Source of the DNA: Psychroflexus halocasei | Lineage (GTDB): Bacteria; Bacteroidota; Bacteroidia; Flavobacteriales; Flavobacteriaceae | DNA: 64,000 bases | Direction of reading: 5' to 3' | Assembly (NCBI RefSeq): GCF_900107595.1 | Contig: NZ_FNQF01000007.1 | Location: forward strand, 62,001-126,000 | In this document: positions 34,186 through 44,977 of the stretch, piece after piece | How positions within the stretch are numbered: the first letter of the stretch is position 1 | Layout of the letters: the number at the start of each line of letters is the position of its first letter | The notes under the pieces: generated by a model | What the model was told of the DNA's origin: nothing | Seen by the model: the letters and a program-made list of their open reading frames with translations, nothing else | Database searches by the model: none | Position numbers and translations under genes: made by a program

Positions 34186-34323
34186 TCGGTAGCGACAATT
34201 CAAACAGGAAGCAAACGTTTAACGAAAGCCATTAAAATGGTAAAATCGTCAAAAAGTGGTGCTTATGCATTTGAGGAGAGAATCATGGCTCCTGAAGATG
34301 TGAATAACTATTTTAAGAAATAG
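34174..34323 (+). CDS. DUF4295 ribosome-associated small protein
   Basis: A 49-residue basic protein (MAKKSVATIQTGSKRLTKAI, then MVKSSKSGAYAFEERIMAPE) matching DUF4295, a family that follows L33 in Bacteroidota. I recall that such proteins have been seen as an extra ribosomal protein in this phylum, which the operon position supports, but that is from memory. The start codon context is an exact copy of that of rpmG. A terminator follows at 34351-34378. The short length makes it easy to miss in automatic annotation. Confidence 0.9.
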   Translation: MAKKSVATIQTGSKRLTKAIKMVKSSKSGAYAFEERIMAPEDVNNYFKK

Positions 34324-34350
34324 TAAGTTCGACTCAATACAATATTTTTA

Positions 34351-34378
34351 AGCCGTTACATTCTAGTGACGGCTTTTT
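34351..34378 (+). terminator. Terminator of the rpmB operon
   Basis: Stem agccgttac/gtgacggct (9 pairs, one G-T) with a 6-nt loop, followed by ttttt. Confidence 0.88.
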
Positions 34379-34387
34379 CTTTTTAAC

Positions 34388-34395
34388 TATATTTG
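34388..34395 (+). promoter_or_regulatory. Promoter -7 element for ftsY
   Basis: TATATTTG, exact TANNTTTG, just downstream of the rpmB terminator and 50 nt before ftsY. No well-spaced TTG at -33. Confidence 0.55.
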
Positions 34396-34445
34396 CAACT
34401 CGATCACGCAAATATCATTTTTGAATTTTGCTTAATTTTTGAGAT

Positions 34446-35405
34446 ATGAGCTTTTTTAAAAAAATTTTTTCAAAGGATAAAAAAGAAAAACTTGATGAAG
34501 GTTTAGAAAAATCTAAATCGAGCTTTTTCGGTAAACTAACCAAAGCCGTTGCTGGTAAGTCTAAAGTTGATGATGAGGTTTTAGATGATTTGGAGGAAGT
34601 CCTCATTTCTAGTGATGTTGGTGTTGCCACAACAATCAAAATTATCGATAGAATCGAAGAGCGCGTTTCTAAAGATAAGTATATGGGCACTGATGAGTTG
34701 AATCAGATTTTGCGTGAAGAAATTGCTGGTTTATTAAGTGAGCAAGAACATGGGAATTATGAATCTCTCCATATTCCTGACGGTATCAAGCCTTATGTCA
34801 TTATGGTGGTAGGCGTTAACGGTGTTGGAAAGACGACAACGATTGGTAAATTAGCACAACAGTTCAAAAACAAAGGTAAAAAAGTTGTGTTGGGTGCTGG
34901 CGATACTTTTCGTGCTGCAGCCATTGATCAGCTTCAAATTTGGGCTGATAGAGTTGACGTACCAATTGTCAAACAAAAGATGGGAAGCGATCCAGCTTCT
35001 GTTGCTTTTGATACTGTGCAAAGCGCGATTACGCAAGACGCTGATGTTGTGTTGTTAGACACAGCTGGCCGTTTGCACAATAAAGTCAATTTAATGAATG
35101 AATTGACTAAAATTAAACGCGTTATGCAAAAGGTGACAGATAATGTCCCGAATGAAGTTCTCTTGGTCTTAGATGGTTCAACTGGTCAAAATGCTTTTGA
35201 ACAAGCAAAACAATTTACTGCTGCGACTGAAGTCACTTCTCTTGCCGTCACAAAACTGGACGGAACTGCCAAAGGTGGCGTTGTGATCGGGATTAGTGAC
35301 CAATTTAAAGTTCCTGTGAAATATATCGGTGTTGGTGAAGGTGTTGATGATTTACAAATCTTCAATAAATTTGAGTTTGTTGATTCTTTTTTTAATAAAG
35401 CTTAA
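34446..35405 (+). CDS. ftsY: Signal recognition particle receptor FtsY
   Basis: SRP receptor GTPase for cotranslational membrane targeting. 319 residues: a short Lys/Asp-rich N-terminus (FFKKIFSKDKKEKLDEGLEK) instead of a long acidic A domain, the N helical bundle, then the G domain with GVNGVGKTTTIGKLAQ (G1), LGAGDTFRAAAIDQLQ, LLDTAGRLHNKVNLM (G3), TKLDGTAKGG (G4) and VGEGVDDLQIFNKFEF at the end. The stop codon overlaps the start of the next small gene (taatg), showing translational coupling with that gene and rimO. Confidence 0.97.
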   Translation: MSFFKKIFSKDKKEKLDEGLEKSKSSFFGKLTKAVAGKSKVDDEVLDDLEEVLISSDVGVATTIKIIDRIEERVSKDKYMGTDELNQILREEIAGLLSEQEHGNYESLHIPDGIKPYVIMVVGVNGVGKTTTIGKLAQQFKNKGKKVVLGAGDTFRAAAIDQLQIWADRVDVPIVKQKMGSDPASVAFDTVQSAITQDADVVLLDTAGRLHNKVNLMNELTKIKRVMQKVTDNVPNEVLLVLDGSTGQNAFEQAKQFTAATEVTSLAVTKLDGTAKGGVVIGISDQFKVPVKYIGVGEGVDDLQIFNKFEFVDSFFNKA

Positions 35406-35707
35406 TGGAAAACCAACCCAAACCATTTAGCGCTGAACGCACAAAGTTGACAGTCGCTAAAATTACCGTTTTTTATGCCTTATTTTTTGTAGCGATGAAG
35501 ATTGTGATCATTTTTCAAGGTGCTTGGGTACTCCCGAATTTAGTAATTTGCTTACCAATTGCGCTAACAGGTTTAGCTGCTTGGTATTTACTGAAAATAA
35601 AAAAAGTTAACTGGCTTTTTGTCATTATAAGTATTGTTGTGATATCGGCTGTGCGTTATTACGAAACTGAAGCTGTGCACTGGCTTCATTCATATTTGAA
35701 TTCATAA
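35405..35707 (+). CDS. Small three-TM membrane protein
   Basis: A 100-residue hydrophobic protein with three predicted membrane segments (about 17-37, 42-63, 69-86) and a charged N-terminus (MENQPKPFSAERTKLTVAK). Unrecognised. It starts on the last base of ftsY (taatg overlap) and precedes rimO by 4 nt. Placed between two genes for protein targeting and ribosome modification, but nothing in the sequence reveals a role. Confidence 0.7.
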   Translation: MENQPKPFSAERTKLTVAKITVFYALFFVAMKIVIIFQGAWVLPNLVICLPIALTGLAAWYLLKIKKVNWLFVIISIVVISAVRYYETEAVHWLHSYLNS

Positions 35708-35711
35708 ATTT

Positions 35712-37013
35712 ATGCGAACAAAATCGATCAAGAAAAATAAAATCAATGTTGTCACTTTGGGTTGTAGCAAAAATGTTTACGATTCAGAAGTTTTGATGGG
35801 GCAGCTTAAAGCTAATCAAAAAGATGTTGCTCATGAGCAAGAAGGTGATGTTGTCGTCATCAATACTTGTGGTTTCATTGATAATGCAAAAGAGCAATCA
35901 ATCAATACAATTTTAGATTTTGTTCAACAAAAAGAAGCAGGTGAAGTTGAGAAAGTTTTTGTGACTGGTTGTTTATCTGAAAGATATAAGCCTGATTTAG
36001 AAAAAGAGATTCCAAACGTTGATCAATATTTTGGAACAACGGACTTGCCAGCTTTATTGAAGGCTTTAGGTGCAGATTATAAGCACGAGTTAATTGGTGA
36101 GCGTATGACAACAACACCTAAAAACTATGCTTTCTTAAAAATTGCAGAAGGTTGTGACAGACCTTGTTCTTTTTGTGCAATCCCATTGATGCGTGGTGGT
36201 CACAAATCAAAACCTATTGAAGAACTAGTTCAGGAAACTGAAAAATTAGCTGCAAACGGTGTCAAGGAATTGATACTTATTGCACAAGATTTAACTTATT
36301 ACGGCTTAGATCTTTATAAAAAAAGAAATTTAGCAGAACTTCTTAAAGCACTGGCTGAGGTTGAAGGTATTGATTGGATTCGTTTACATTACGCATTTCC
36401 TACAGGTTTCCCAGTTGATGTGCTTGATGTGATAAGAGATGAACCTAAAGTTTGTAATTATATTGATATTCCGTTACAGCATAGTTCTACAAAATTGTTA
36501 AAATCTATGCGTCGTGGAACAACTAAAGAAAAAACGAATAAATTACTTCATAAATTTAGAGAAGTTGTCCCAGGTATGGCAATTCGAACAACTCTAATTG
36601 TTGGTTATCCGGGAGAAACCGAAGAAGATTTTGAAGAGATGAAAGCTTGGGTTAAAGAAATGAGATTTGAACGTTTAGGATGTTTTACTTATTCTCATGA
36701 AGAAAATACGCATGCTTATAATTTACAAGATGATGTTCCTGAAGATGTCAAGATGCAACGTGCTAATGAAATTATGGAAATTCAATCTCAAATTTCATGG
36801 GAACTCAATCAAGAAAAAATTGGACAAACCTTCAAATGTATCTTTGATAGAAAAGAAGGAAATTACTTCGTCGGTCGTACAGAGTTCGATTCGCCTGATG
36901 TTGATAACGAAGTTCGTGTAGATGCAAAAGATCATTACTTAAAGGTCGGTGACTTTGCAATGGTGAAAATTACCGAAGCTGAAGATTTTGATCTTTATGG
37001 TGAACCTGTTTAA
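35712..37013 (+). CDS. rimO: Ribosomal protein S12 methylthiotransferase RimO
   Basis: Radical-SAM enzyme that methylthiolates Asp88 of S12. The N-terminal MTTase domain has the three cysteines C18 (LGCSKNV), one in INTCGF and one in TGCLSER. The radical-SAM cluster motif is CDRPCSFC (C-x3-C-x2-C) within KIAEGCDRPCSFCAIPLMRG, followed by IPLQHSSTKLLKSMRRG and the TRAM-like tail. Length 433 is right for RimO, and GH-containing RGGHKSKPIEEL supports RimO over MiaB. Third gene of the ftsY unit. Confidence 0.95.
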   Translation: MRTKSIKKNKINVVTLGCSKNVYDSEVLMGQLKANQKDVAHEQEGDVVVINTCGFIDNAKEQSINTILDFVQQKEAGEVEKVFVTGCLSERYKPDLEKEIPNVDQYFGTTDLPALLKALGADYKHELIGERMTTTPKNYAFLKIAEGCDRPCSFCAIPLMRGGHKSKPIEELVQETEKLAANGVKELILIAQDLTYYGLDLYKKRNLAELLKALAEVEGIDWIRLHYAFPTGFPVDVLDVIRDEPKVCNYIDIPLQHSSTKLLKSMRRGTTKEKTNKLLHKFREVVPGMAIRTTLIVGYPGETEEDFEEMKAWVKEMRFERLGCFTYSHEENTHAYNLQDDVPEDVKMQRANEIMEIQSQISWELNQEKIGQTFKCIFDRKEGNYFVGRTEFDSPDVDNEVRVDAKDHYLKVGDFAMVKITEAEDFDLYGEPV

Positions 37014-37033
37014 AAAAATGAATTAACTTTTAA

Positions 37034-37067
37034 TTTGTAAGCTTCTTGAATAGGTGTTTTATTTTTG
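37034..37067 (+). promoter_or_regulatory. Promoter for bshC-PLP decarboxylase
   Basis: TTTG at 37034-37037, 22-nt spacer, then TATTTTTG (37060-37067), ending 16 nt before the ATG at 37084. The longer upstream frame would start inside the promoter. Confidence 0.6.
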
Positions 37068-37083
37068 TAGTAAATCTATTTCT

Positions 37084-38691
37084 ATGATTGACTGTTTTAA
37101 ATATCGTGAGACGCAACATTTTTCAGAACTTGTCTACGATTATGTAGAGCAAAGCGAGAGCTTTAAAGAATTTATTTCAAATTTTCCCTCTTATGAAAAT
37201 CTTGAAAAGCAAGCCATTCAAAAAGGAAAGTCATATTTAAAGGCATCGCGAGAAGTGCTTGTTGATGCTTTAAAAAGTCAATACGCTTATGCTGAAACTT
37301 CTCAGAAAACCAGAGATAACATTGAAGCTCTATCTTTTGAAAATACATTCACGATAACGACAGGTCATCAGTTAAACTTATTTACAGGACCGCTTTATTT
37401 TATTTATAAAATCATTTCTACGCTGAATTTAGCAGAAGAAATGAATGAAAAATATCCTGATAAGAATTTTGTTCCTATTTATTGGATGGCTTCAGAAGAT
37501 CATGATTTTGATGAAATCAATTTTTTCAACTTTAAAAGGAAAAAAATTCAATGGAATTCTGATCAATCTGGCGCTGTTGGAGAGTTTAACACAGAAACAC
37601 TTGAAGATTTAATCCCTGAATTAGAAGAAGTTTTTGGAAATTCAAAACGTGGACAAGATTTAGTTCAACTTTTTAAGAAAGCCTATTTAGAACATTCTAC
37701 TTTATTTGAAGCGACATTTTATCTCGTCAATCAGTTGTTTCAATCTTATGGTTTGGTTGTTATCGAGCCTCAGAAATCAAGTTTGAAACGTTTGTTTATT
37801 GATGAAATGAAAACTGATTTGTTACAACAAAAAGCTTCTGATTGTGTTGAAGAGCAATCTGAAAGATTAGCAGATAAAGGCTATAAGTTGCAAGTTAATC
37901 CAAGAGAAATTAATCTTTTTTATTTAAAAGAAAATCAACGTTTAAGAATTGTTCAAGAGGAGAATCATTTTCAGCTTGTTGATACAGATATACGTTTTAC
38001 AAAAGATGAATTTTTAGAAGAACTGGAAAATCATCCAGAACGTTTTTCTCCAAATGTCATCATGCGACCACTTTACCAAGAAAAGATTTTGCCTAATATT
38101 TGTTATATCGGTGGAGGTGGAGAGTTGGCTTATTGGTTGCAGCTTAAATCTTATTTTGATTCACAAAACATTCCTTTTCCAATATTATTACTTCGTAATT
38201 CAGTGATGCTTTATTCAGATAAAACAGAGAAAAAGATGAAAAACCTTGACCTTAATTTATCTGATTTATTTTTATCACCAAATCAATTGGCAGACAAAAG
38301 AACTTACCAAATTACTGATATCAAAATAGATTTTAGTCAGCAAATCGAGCACTTAAAAGATCAGTTTTCAAATCTGCATCAATTGGCGCATCGCACAGAT
38401 CAATCTTTTGAAGGTGCCGTTGCTGCTCAAGAACAAAAACAAATCAACGGATTGAAACATCTAGAAAAGCGTTTGTTAAAAGCCCAAAAGCGAAAGTTAA
38501 AGGATGAAATAAATCGTGTTTTATCTATTCAAGATCTTTTGTTTCCTGATGAAGGTTTGCAAGAAAGAACCCTCAATTTTAGTGAGGTTTATGCAGATTG
38601 TGGACCTGATTTTATTGACATATTAAAAGAAAATTTAAAACCACTTTCAGGGGAATTTGCTTGTATTCGTCTGAATGTTTACAATACTTAA
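37084..38691 (+). CDS. bshC: Bacillithiol biosynthesis cysteine-adding enzyme BshC
   Basis: Last-step ligase that adds cysteine to GlcN-malate to make bacillithiol. 535 residues from the Met at 37084 (MIDCFKYRETQHFSELVYDY); the upstream frame to 37054 has its start in the promoter. Family signatures: ITTGHQLNLFTGPLYFIYKI, PIYWMASEDHDFDEINFF, RPLYQEKILPNICYIGGGGE and a coiled-coil region (about 405-470). It implies a bacillithiol-based thiol pool; bshA and bshB are not in the window. A PLP-dependent decarboxylase follows after 12 nt. Confidence 0.93.
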   Translation: MIDCFKYRETQHFSELVYDYVEQSESFKEFISNFPSYENLEKQAIQKGKSYLKASREVLVDALKSQYAYAETSQKTRDNIEALSFENTFTITTGHQLNLFTGPLYFIYKIISTLNLAEEMNEKYPDKNFVPIYWMASEDHDFDEINFFNFKRKKIQWNSDQSGAVGEFNTETLEDLIPELEEVFGNSKRGQDLVQLFKKAYLEHSTLFEATFYLVNQLFQSYGLVVIEPQKSSLKRLFIDEMKTDLLQQKASDCVEEQSERLADKGYKLQVNPREINLFYLKENQRLRIVQEENHFQLVDTDIRFTKDEFLEELENHPERFSPNVIMRPLYQEKILPNICYIGGGGELAYWLQLKSYFDSQNIPFPILLLRNSVMLYSDKTEKKMKNLDLNLSDLFLSPNQLADKRTYQITDIKIDFSQQIEHLKDQFSNLHQLAHRTDQSFEGAVAAQEQKQINGLKHLEKRLLKAQKRKLKDEINRVLSIQDLLFPDEGLQERTLNFSEVYADCGPDFIDILKENLKPLSGEFACIRLNVYNT

Positions 38692-38703
38692 AAACTAAAC
38701 TAT

Positions 38704-40095
38704 ATGAAAAGTATGCACTCCATCGACCTAGAAACGGTTGAAATGACTTTAGATATTATGAAATATGCAATTAACCGTATTTCAAATACATCTCCAGAGT
38801 TAGGGAAGCCAAAAAAAGAACAAGATCTTTTAGATTTGGTTGGTGAAACGATAACTAAAGAAGGTATTGGTGGAGAGAAAGCATTCGAACTTTTTAGAGA
38901 TACACTTGTCAAAGCGGCAGTTCCAGTAGATCATCCACGACACTTGGCATTTGTTCCTGCGGCGCCAACAAGAGCTGCAATTTTATTTGATTTAGTCACA
39001 TCTGCAGCAAGTATTCACGGTGCATACTGGATGACAGGAGGAGGCGGTATATTCTGTGAAAACCAAGCGATGAAATGGATTGTGTCTCTAACAGGTATGC
39101 CAGAAGATTCTTTTGGTGTTTTTACGAGTGGAGGAACTTCCGCAAATCTTTCTGCAATGATTGCTGCGCGTGAATATTGGAGGGATTTAGATGAAAATAA
39201 TCAAGGTTTAAAAGCCTTGATGATCACTTCTAAAGGTGCACACTCATCAGTTAAGTCAATGGCAAAGGTGATTGATGCAGATATTATTACAATTGATGAT
39301 GATAATGAGCATAGACTTACAGGAGAATATTTAGATAAATGTATTTCTGAACTCAGTGAATTTGATAGAAAAAGACTTTTTGCTGTTATTTCAACTGGAG
39401 GCACAACTAATGCTGGAATAATTGATGATTTGTCAGGTATTGCAGACATTTGTGAACGCGAAAATTTGTGGTTTCACGTTGATGCAGCTTATGGAGGTGC
39501 AGCTTTAGCAGCGCCATCAGTACGTCATTTATTTGATGGTATTGAAAGAGCTGATTCTGTAACGATCGATCCACATAAATGGATGTTCTCACCTTATGAT
39601 TGTGGTGCGATTATCTATAAAAATATGGAATTGGCAAGAAATGCGCATTCTCAAAAAGGTGCTTATTTGGATATTTTTAAAGATGAAGGTGCGCAAGGTT
39701 TTAATCCTTCAGATTATCAAATTCAATTAACACGTCGTTTAAGAGGCTTGCCGTTGTGGTTTTCTTTAGCCATGCACGGTACGGAAAAATATACACAAGC
39801 TATTGAGCGAGGTTTAAGTTTGGCAAACAATGCTGCAAAACAAATCAAACAACAGCCGCATGTAGAATTGATAAGAGAGCCAGGTTTATCTTGTGTTTTA
39901 TTCAGAAGAATAGGATGGACAGCTGAAGATTATCGCGACTGGACTTATAAAAATCACAGTGAAGGTTTTGCTTTGGTAACTCCTACTAAGTGGATTACCA
40001 ATGCGGAAAATGAAACTTGTGCAAGATTCTGCTTTATCAACCCTGATACAACAGAAAAGGATATTGAAGACATTTTAAAAACAATGATTGAATAG
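38704..40095 (+). CDS. PLP-dependent group II decarboxylase
   Basis: Fold-type I PLP enzyme of the aromatic-amino-acid/glutamate/aspartate decarboxylase family, 463 residues. Signature parts: HPRHLAFVPAAPTRAAIL, MTGGGGIFCENQAMKWIVSL, VFTSGGTSANLSAMIAARE, the PLP-phosphate/Asp site FHVDAAYGGAALAAP and the Schiff-base lysine K292 in DPHKWMFSPYDCG. The C-terminal small domain (about 350-463) is complete. Substrate is not decided by sequence. Its place behind bshC might mean a link to thiol or cysteine metabolism, but this may be only operon packing. Confidence 0.9.
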   Translation: MKSMHSIDLETVEMTLDIMKYAINRISNTSPELGKPKKEQDLLDLVGETITKEGIGGEKAFELFRDTLVKAAVPVDHPRHLAFVPAAPTRAAILFDLVTSAASIHGAYWMTGGGGIFCENQAMKWIVSLTGMPEDSFGVFTSGGTSANLSAMIAAREYWRDLDENNQGLKALMITSKGAHSSVKSMAKVIDADIITIDDDNEHRLTGEYLDKCISELSEFDRKRLFAVISTGGTTNAGIIDDLSGIADICERENLWFHVDAAYGGAALAAPSVRHLFDGIERADSVTIDPHKWMFSPYDCGAIIYKNMELARNAHSQKGAYLDIFKDEGAQGFNPSDYQIQLTRRLRGLPLWFSLAMHGTEKYTQAIERGLSLANNAAKQIKQQPHVELIREPGLSCVLFRRIGWTAEDYRDWTYKNHSEGFALVTPTKWITNAENETCARFCFINPDTTEKDIEDILKTMIE

Positions 40096-40122
40096 CAGAA
40101 GTGTTATTTGTAATGTAAATTT

Positions 40123-40156
40123 AAAAAGCTCAAAACATTTCCGTTTTGAGCTTTTT
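40123..40156. terminator. Bidirectional terminator between the decarboxylase and DUF2911
   Basis: Perfect 14-bp stem (40123-40136 with 40143-40156, core aaaagctcaaaac), 6-nt loop, A-tract on one side and T-tract on the other. Confidence 0.9.
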
Positions 40157-40158
40157 AG

Positions 40159-40704
40159 TTATAAGTTTTTATTAGTGATAGGGATTTCAAGATAAGTATC
40201 ATCCCAACCTATGAGTAAGTGAGCGCCATCGCTGTGAGGTCTGAAAGTGATTGAGAATTTTTCAACAGATGCTGCGGTTTGATTGGCTTTAGCTTTGACA
40301 CGAATCACATCTTTTTCTTTTTCATAATTATATGCGCCCCAAGCGTTTGTCATTTCATTGATGATGATCGTCCATTTTTCTTTTCCCGGAATTGTGAATA
40401 AACTATATGTCCCAGCCATCACGTGTTTATCTCCAAAATTGACATCGTCATAGAAAGTTATTTCCGTCGCTTCATTGGCACCTGTTCGCCAAACTTCATC
40501 AAAGGGAACTAAACCACCAAAAATTTCTCGCCCTCTTTTCTGAGGTCTAGAATAAATAATTCTTACCAAAGGGGAGTTATCTTTATTTCTAACAATGACG
40601 GCATCCATAGGGCTTTTGTCTAGATCTGAAAAATCTTGAGCAAAGCTTAGACTGCTGATGCTAAAAGCAAATAGGATAAGGAGAATACTTTTCTTCATAG
40701 TCAT
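40159..40704 (-). CDS. DUF2911 family secreted protein
   Basis: A 181-residue (179 from the second Met) protein with a cleavable signal peptide, MTMKKSILLILFAFSISS, ending near FAQDFSDLD. The mature domain matches DUF2911: YSRPQKRGREIFGGLVPFDE, WRTGANEATEITFYDDV, AGTYSLFTIPGKEKWTIIIN and WGAYNYEKEKD. A family common in Bacteroidota, predicted beta-rich, with no known activity. Monocistronic, ends at a bidirectional terminator. Confidence 0.88.
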   Translation of the reverse strand: MTMKKSILLILFAFSISSLSFAQDFSDLDKSPMDAVIVRNKDNSPLVRIIYSRPQKRGREIFGGLVPFDEVWRTGANEATEITFYDDVNFGDKHVMAGTYSLFTIPGKEKWTIIINEMTNAWGAYNYEKEKDVIRVKAKANQTAASVEKFSITFRPHSDGAHLLIGWDDTYLEIPITNKNL

Positions 40705-40847
40705 ATTTTTTACAAGTTTAATCGAAAATATTAAAACTCAAGCTTGATTTATTGTTAAAAACTTAACCTGTGGTAAAGTTAACTTCTTAAGTTAGATTAA
40801 TTTGAGATTTAGGTCAACTAAAGTTAATAAGTGACGTTCAGTTTGCT

Positions 40848-40855
40848 TATATTTG
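40848..40855 (+). promoter_or_regulatory. Promoter -7 element for gyrB
   Basis: TATATTTG, exact TANNTTTG, 22 nt before the gyrB ATG. The upstream region is rich in TTAA/AACTT half-sites (palindrome aagttaactt at 40776-40785). Confidence 0.55.
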
Positions 40856-40874
40856 TGAGTGATTTTAAAAATAA

Positions 40875-42818
<1,944 letters not shown>

Positions 42819-42830
42819 AATCCACCATTT

Positions 42831-43841
42831 ATGAGAGTCTATGTATTATTATTTTTAATTTTTTTCAGTGTAAAAGCTAAAGCGCAAGATGAATTAGTTG
42901 AGTTTATGTCTGCCGGTATCGAAGATGCCCAGACATTTGCTCAAGGTTATTTCTCACCAGCTACTGATGCTGTGATTAATAATATGAGTAACAATTGGTA
43001 CACTTCAGGTGAAGTTAAATCACTTTTTCAATTCGAAATTACAATTGCTGGTAATATGTCATTTACAAGTGATGAAAGTCGAAGTTTTACCATGAATACC
43101 AGTGATTATAATAACATCAGCTTTGCTTCTGGTGCTCAATCTCTTCAAGTTGCTTCAGCTTTAGGAGCTAACGAAACTGATATTAGTGTTTTAGTTGATG
43201 GAACTAACGGTCTCGTCAATTTTGAGCTACCTCAAGGTTTATCTTCAGAAAATATTGACTTTATGCCAGGCGCTTATGCACAGTTTAGCATGGGTTTACC
43301 TTATCATTTTGAAGCTAAAGTTCGATTTCTCCCAGAAATTAAAACATCTGATGTTGAGGCAAGTTTATACGGCTTTGGCATACAACATGAATTTACAGAG
43401 TGGGTGCCTTTTATGAAGCATTTACCTGTTGGCATTTCAGGTTTTATAGGTTATACAAAATTAAAAGGCTCATATGATTTAACAAAAATAAGTCCAATTT
43501 TTATAGATTATGATGATCAATTAATTGATGCTGATATCAATTCTTGGCATTATGCTGCTATTGTTTCAACTAAACTGCCAATCATTAATTTTTATGGAAG
43601 TCTAGGCTACGTTTCTGGTAAAGCAACAACGGCCATGAAAGGAACTTATGAGTTTAATGAAGGTATTCAAGATATACAAGATTTAGGCAAATTTAAAGAT
43701 CCTTTTTCAGTAAAATCAAATGTCAATAGTTTTAAAGCTTTAGTTGGTGCAAGATTGAAATTAGGTTTTGTAAGATTAAATGCCGCATATAGTGTTCAAG
43801 ACTTTAATACTTTAAGTGTTGGACTAAGTTTTGGAAATTAA
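42831..43841 (+). CDS. DUF6588 family outer-membrane beta-barrel protein
   Basis: A 336-residue secreted protein with a signal peptide (VLLFLIFFSVKAKAQDE). The mature protein has alternating aromatic/hydrophobic strands such as GAYAQFSMGLPYHFEAKVRF, YGFGIQHEFTEWVPFMKHLP and a terminal strand SVQDFNTLSVGLSFGN ending close to an aromatic, typical of outer-membrane barrels. The pattern fits DUF6588, a family without known function. Lies 12 nt after gyrB and 30 nt before mdh; that linkage is probably transcriptional convenience. Confidence 0.8.
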   Translation: MRVYVLLFLIFFSVKAKAQDELVEFMSAGIEDAQTFAQGYFSPATDAVINNMSNNWYTSGEVKSLFQFEITIAGNMSFTSDESRSFTMNTSDYNNISFASGAQSLQVASALGANETDISVLVDGTNGLVNFELPQGLSSENIDFMPGAYAQFSMGLPYHFEAKVRFLPEIKTSDVEASLYGFGIQHEFTEWVPFMKHLPVGISGFIGYTKLKGSYDLTKISPIFIDYDDQLIDADINSWHYAAIVSTKLPIINFYGSLGYVSGKATTAMKGTYEFNEGIQDIQDLGKFKDPFSVKSNVNSFKALVGARLKLGFVRLNAAYSVQDFNTLSVGLSFGN

Positions 43842-43871
43842 ATATTAACATAACATAAAAACAATTATAAT

Positions 43872-44798
43872 ATGAAAGTTACAGTCGTAGGAGCAGGAGC
43901 AGTTGGTGCTAGTTGTGCCGAGTATATTGCAATTAAAAATTTTGCATCTGAAGTTGTTATTTTAGATATCAAAGAAGATTATGCAGAAGGAAAAGCAATG
44001 GATTTGATGCAAACTGCATCATTAAATAAATTTGATACGAAAATCGTTGGTTCTACAAATGATTATTCTAAAACTGCAAATAGTGATATCGCTGTTATTA
44101 CGAGCGGAATTCCTCGCAAACCAGGTATGAGCCGAGAAGAGCTTATCGGTATTAATGCAGGGATCGTTAAAGAAGTCGCTACAAAAATTGTTGAACAATC
44201 TCCTGATGTTACTTTAATTGTTGTGAGTAATCCAATGGATACATTGACTTATTTAGCGCATAAAACAATCAATTTACCTAAGAATAGAATCATAGGTATG
44301 GGTGGAGCTTTAGATAGCGCGCGTTTTCAATACAGACTTGCTGAGGCTTTAGATTGCCCTTCTTCTGATGTTCAGGGAATGGTTATCGGTGGTCATAGCG
44401 ATAAAGGTATGGTTCCGTTAGCAAGTCTTGCTACTAGAAATAGTGTAAGAGTTACTGAATATTTAGATGATGCGCGTTTGGAGAAAGTCTCTGAAGATAC
44501 GAAAGTTGGAGGTGCAACATTGACAAAAATGTTAGGAACAAGTGCTTGGTATGCGCCTGGTGCTGCTGTATCAGCTTTAGTTCAATCCATCGCATGTGAT
44601 CAAAAGAAAATGTTTCCTTGCTCTACATATTTAGAGGGTGAGTATGGATTAAATGATCTTTGTATCGGTGTGCCAGTTATTTTAGGTAAAGATGGTATCG
44701 AGAAAATCGTTGAACTTGACCTTAATGATGCAGAGAAAAATAAGTTAAAAGAAAGTGCAGAAGCTGTTAAGAAAACAAATGAACTTCTTGAACTTTAA
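43872..44798 (+). CDS. mdh: Malate dehydrogenase (LDH-like type)
   Basis: NAD-dependent malate/oxaloacetate oxidoreductase of the TCA cycle, 308 residues. Rossmann motif VTVVGAGAVGASCAEYIA, coenzyme Asp in VVILDIKEDYAEGKAMDL, substrate Arg in RKPGMSREELI, LIVVSNPMDTLTYLAHK, the DSARFQYRLAEAL segment and the catalytic histidine in VIGGHSDKGMVPL. The GGHSDxGMVPL form is one I associate with this phylum. Last gene of the gyrB operon, followed by a strong terminator. Confidence 0.96.
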   Translation: MKVTVVGAGAVGASCAEYIAIKNFASEVVILDIKEDYAEGKAMDLMQTASLNKFDTKIVGSTNDYSKTANSDIAVITSGIPRKPGMSREELIGINAGIVKEVATKIVEQSPDVTLIVVSNPMDTLTYLAHKTINLPKNRIIGMGGALDSARFQYRLAEALDCPSSDVQGMVIGGHSDKGMVPLASLATRNSVRVTEYLDDARLEKVSEDTKVGGATLTKMLGTSAWYAPGAAVSALVQSIACDQKKMFPCSTYLEGEYGLNDLCIGVPVILGKDGIEKIVELDLNDAEKNKLKESAEAVKKTNELLEL

Positions 44799-44813
44799 AA
44801 ACAAATAGAGTTT

Positions 44814-44847
44814 AAGACCCGAATTCATTGAGGATTCGGGTCTTTTT
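44814..44847 (+). terminator. Terminator after mdh
   Basis: Stem aagacccgaat/attcgggtctt (11 pairs, 44814-44824 with 44834-44844) and a T-tract. Confidence 0.92.
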
Positions 44848-44909
44848 ATTTTAGAGAAAAATTCAAAAAATCACGTTTTGAATTTCTTAAATTATCTTTA
44901 AAAAAATAA

Positions 44910-44940
44910 TTGTCATTTCTCTATTGAAACCCTATATTTG
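44910..44940 (+). promoter_or_regulatory. Promoter for secDF
   Basis: TTG at 44910-44912, 20-nt spacer, TATATTTG at 44933-44940: a good flavobacterial promoter, ending 37 nt before the ATG. Confidence 0.7.
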
Positions 44941-44977
44941 TCCGATTTTAATACAAGTACACTAATATTTATAAATA

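Noticed and set aside
34415-34690. Reverse-strand frame overlapping the ftsY start
   Set aside because: Serine/leucine-rich translation of Lys/Asp codons, no promoter, overlaps a conserved gene.
37054-37083. Upstream GTG start for bshC
   Set aside because: It would begin before the promoter's -7 element; the Met at 37084 gives the normal family start.
44859-44885. A/T-rich 10-bp hairpin (aaattcaaaa/ttttgaattt) upstream of secDF
   Set aside because: Fully explained by base composition; no T-tract and no functional context beyond the nearby promoter.
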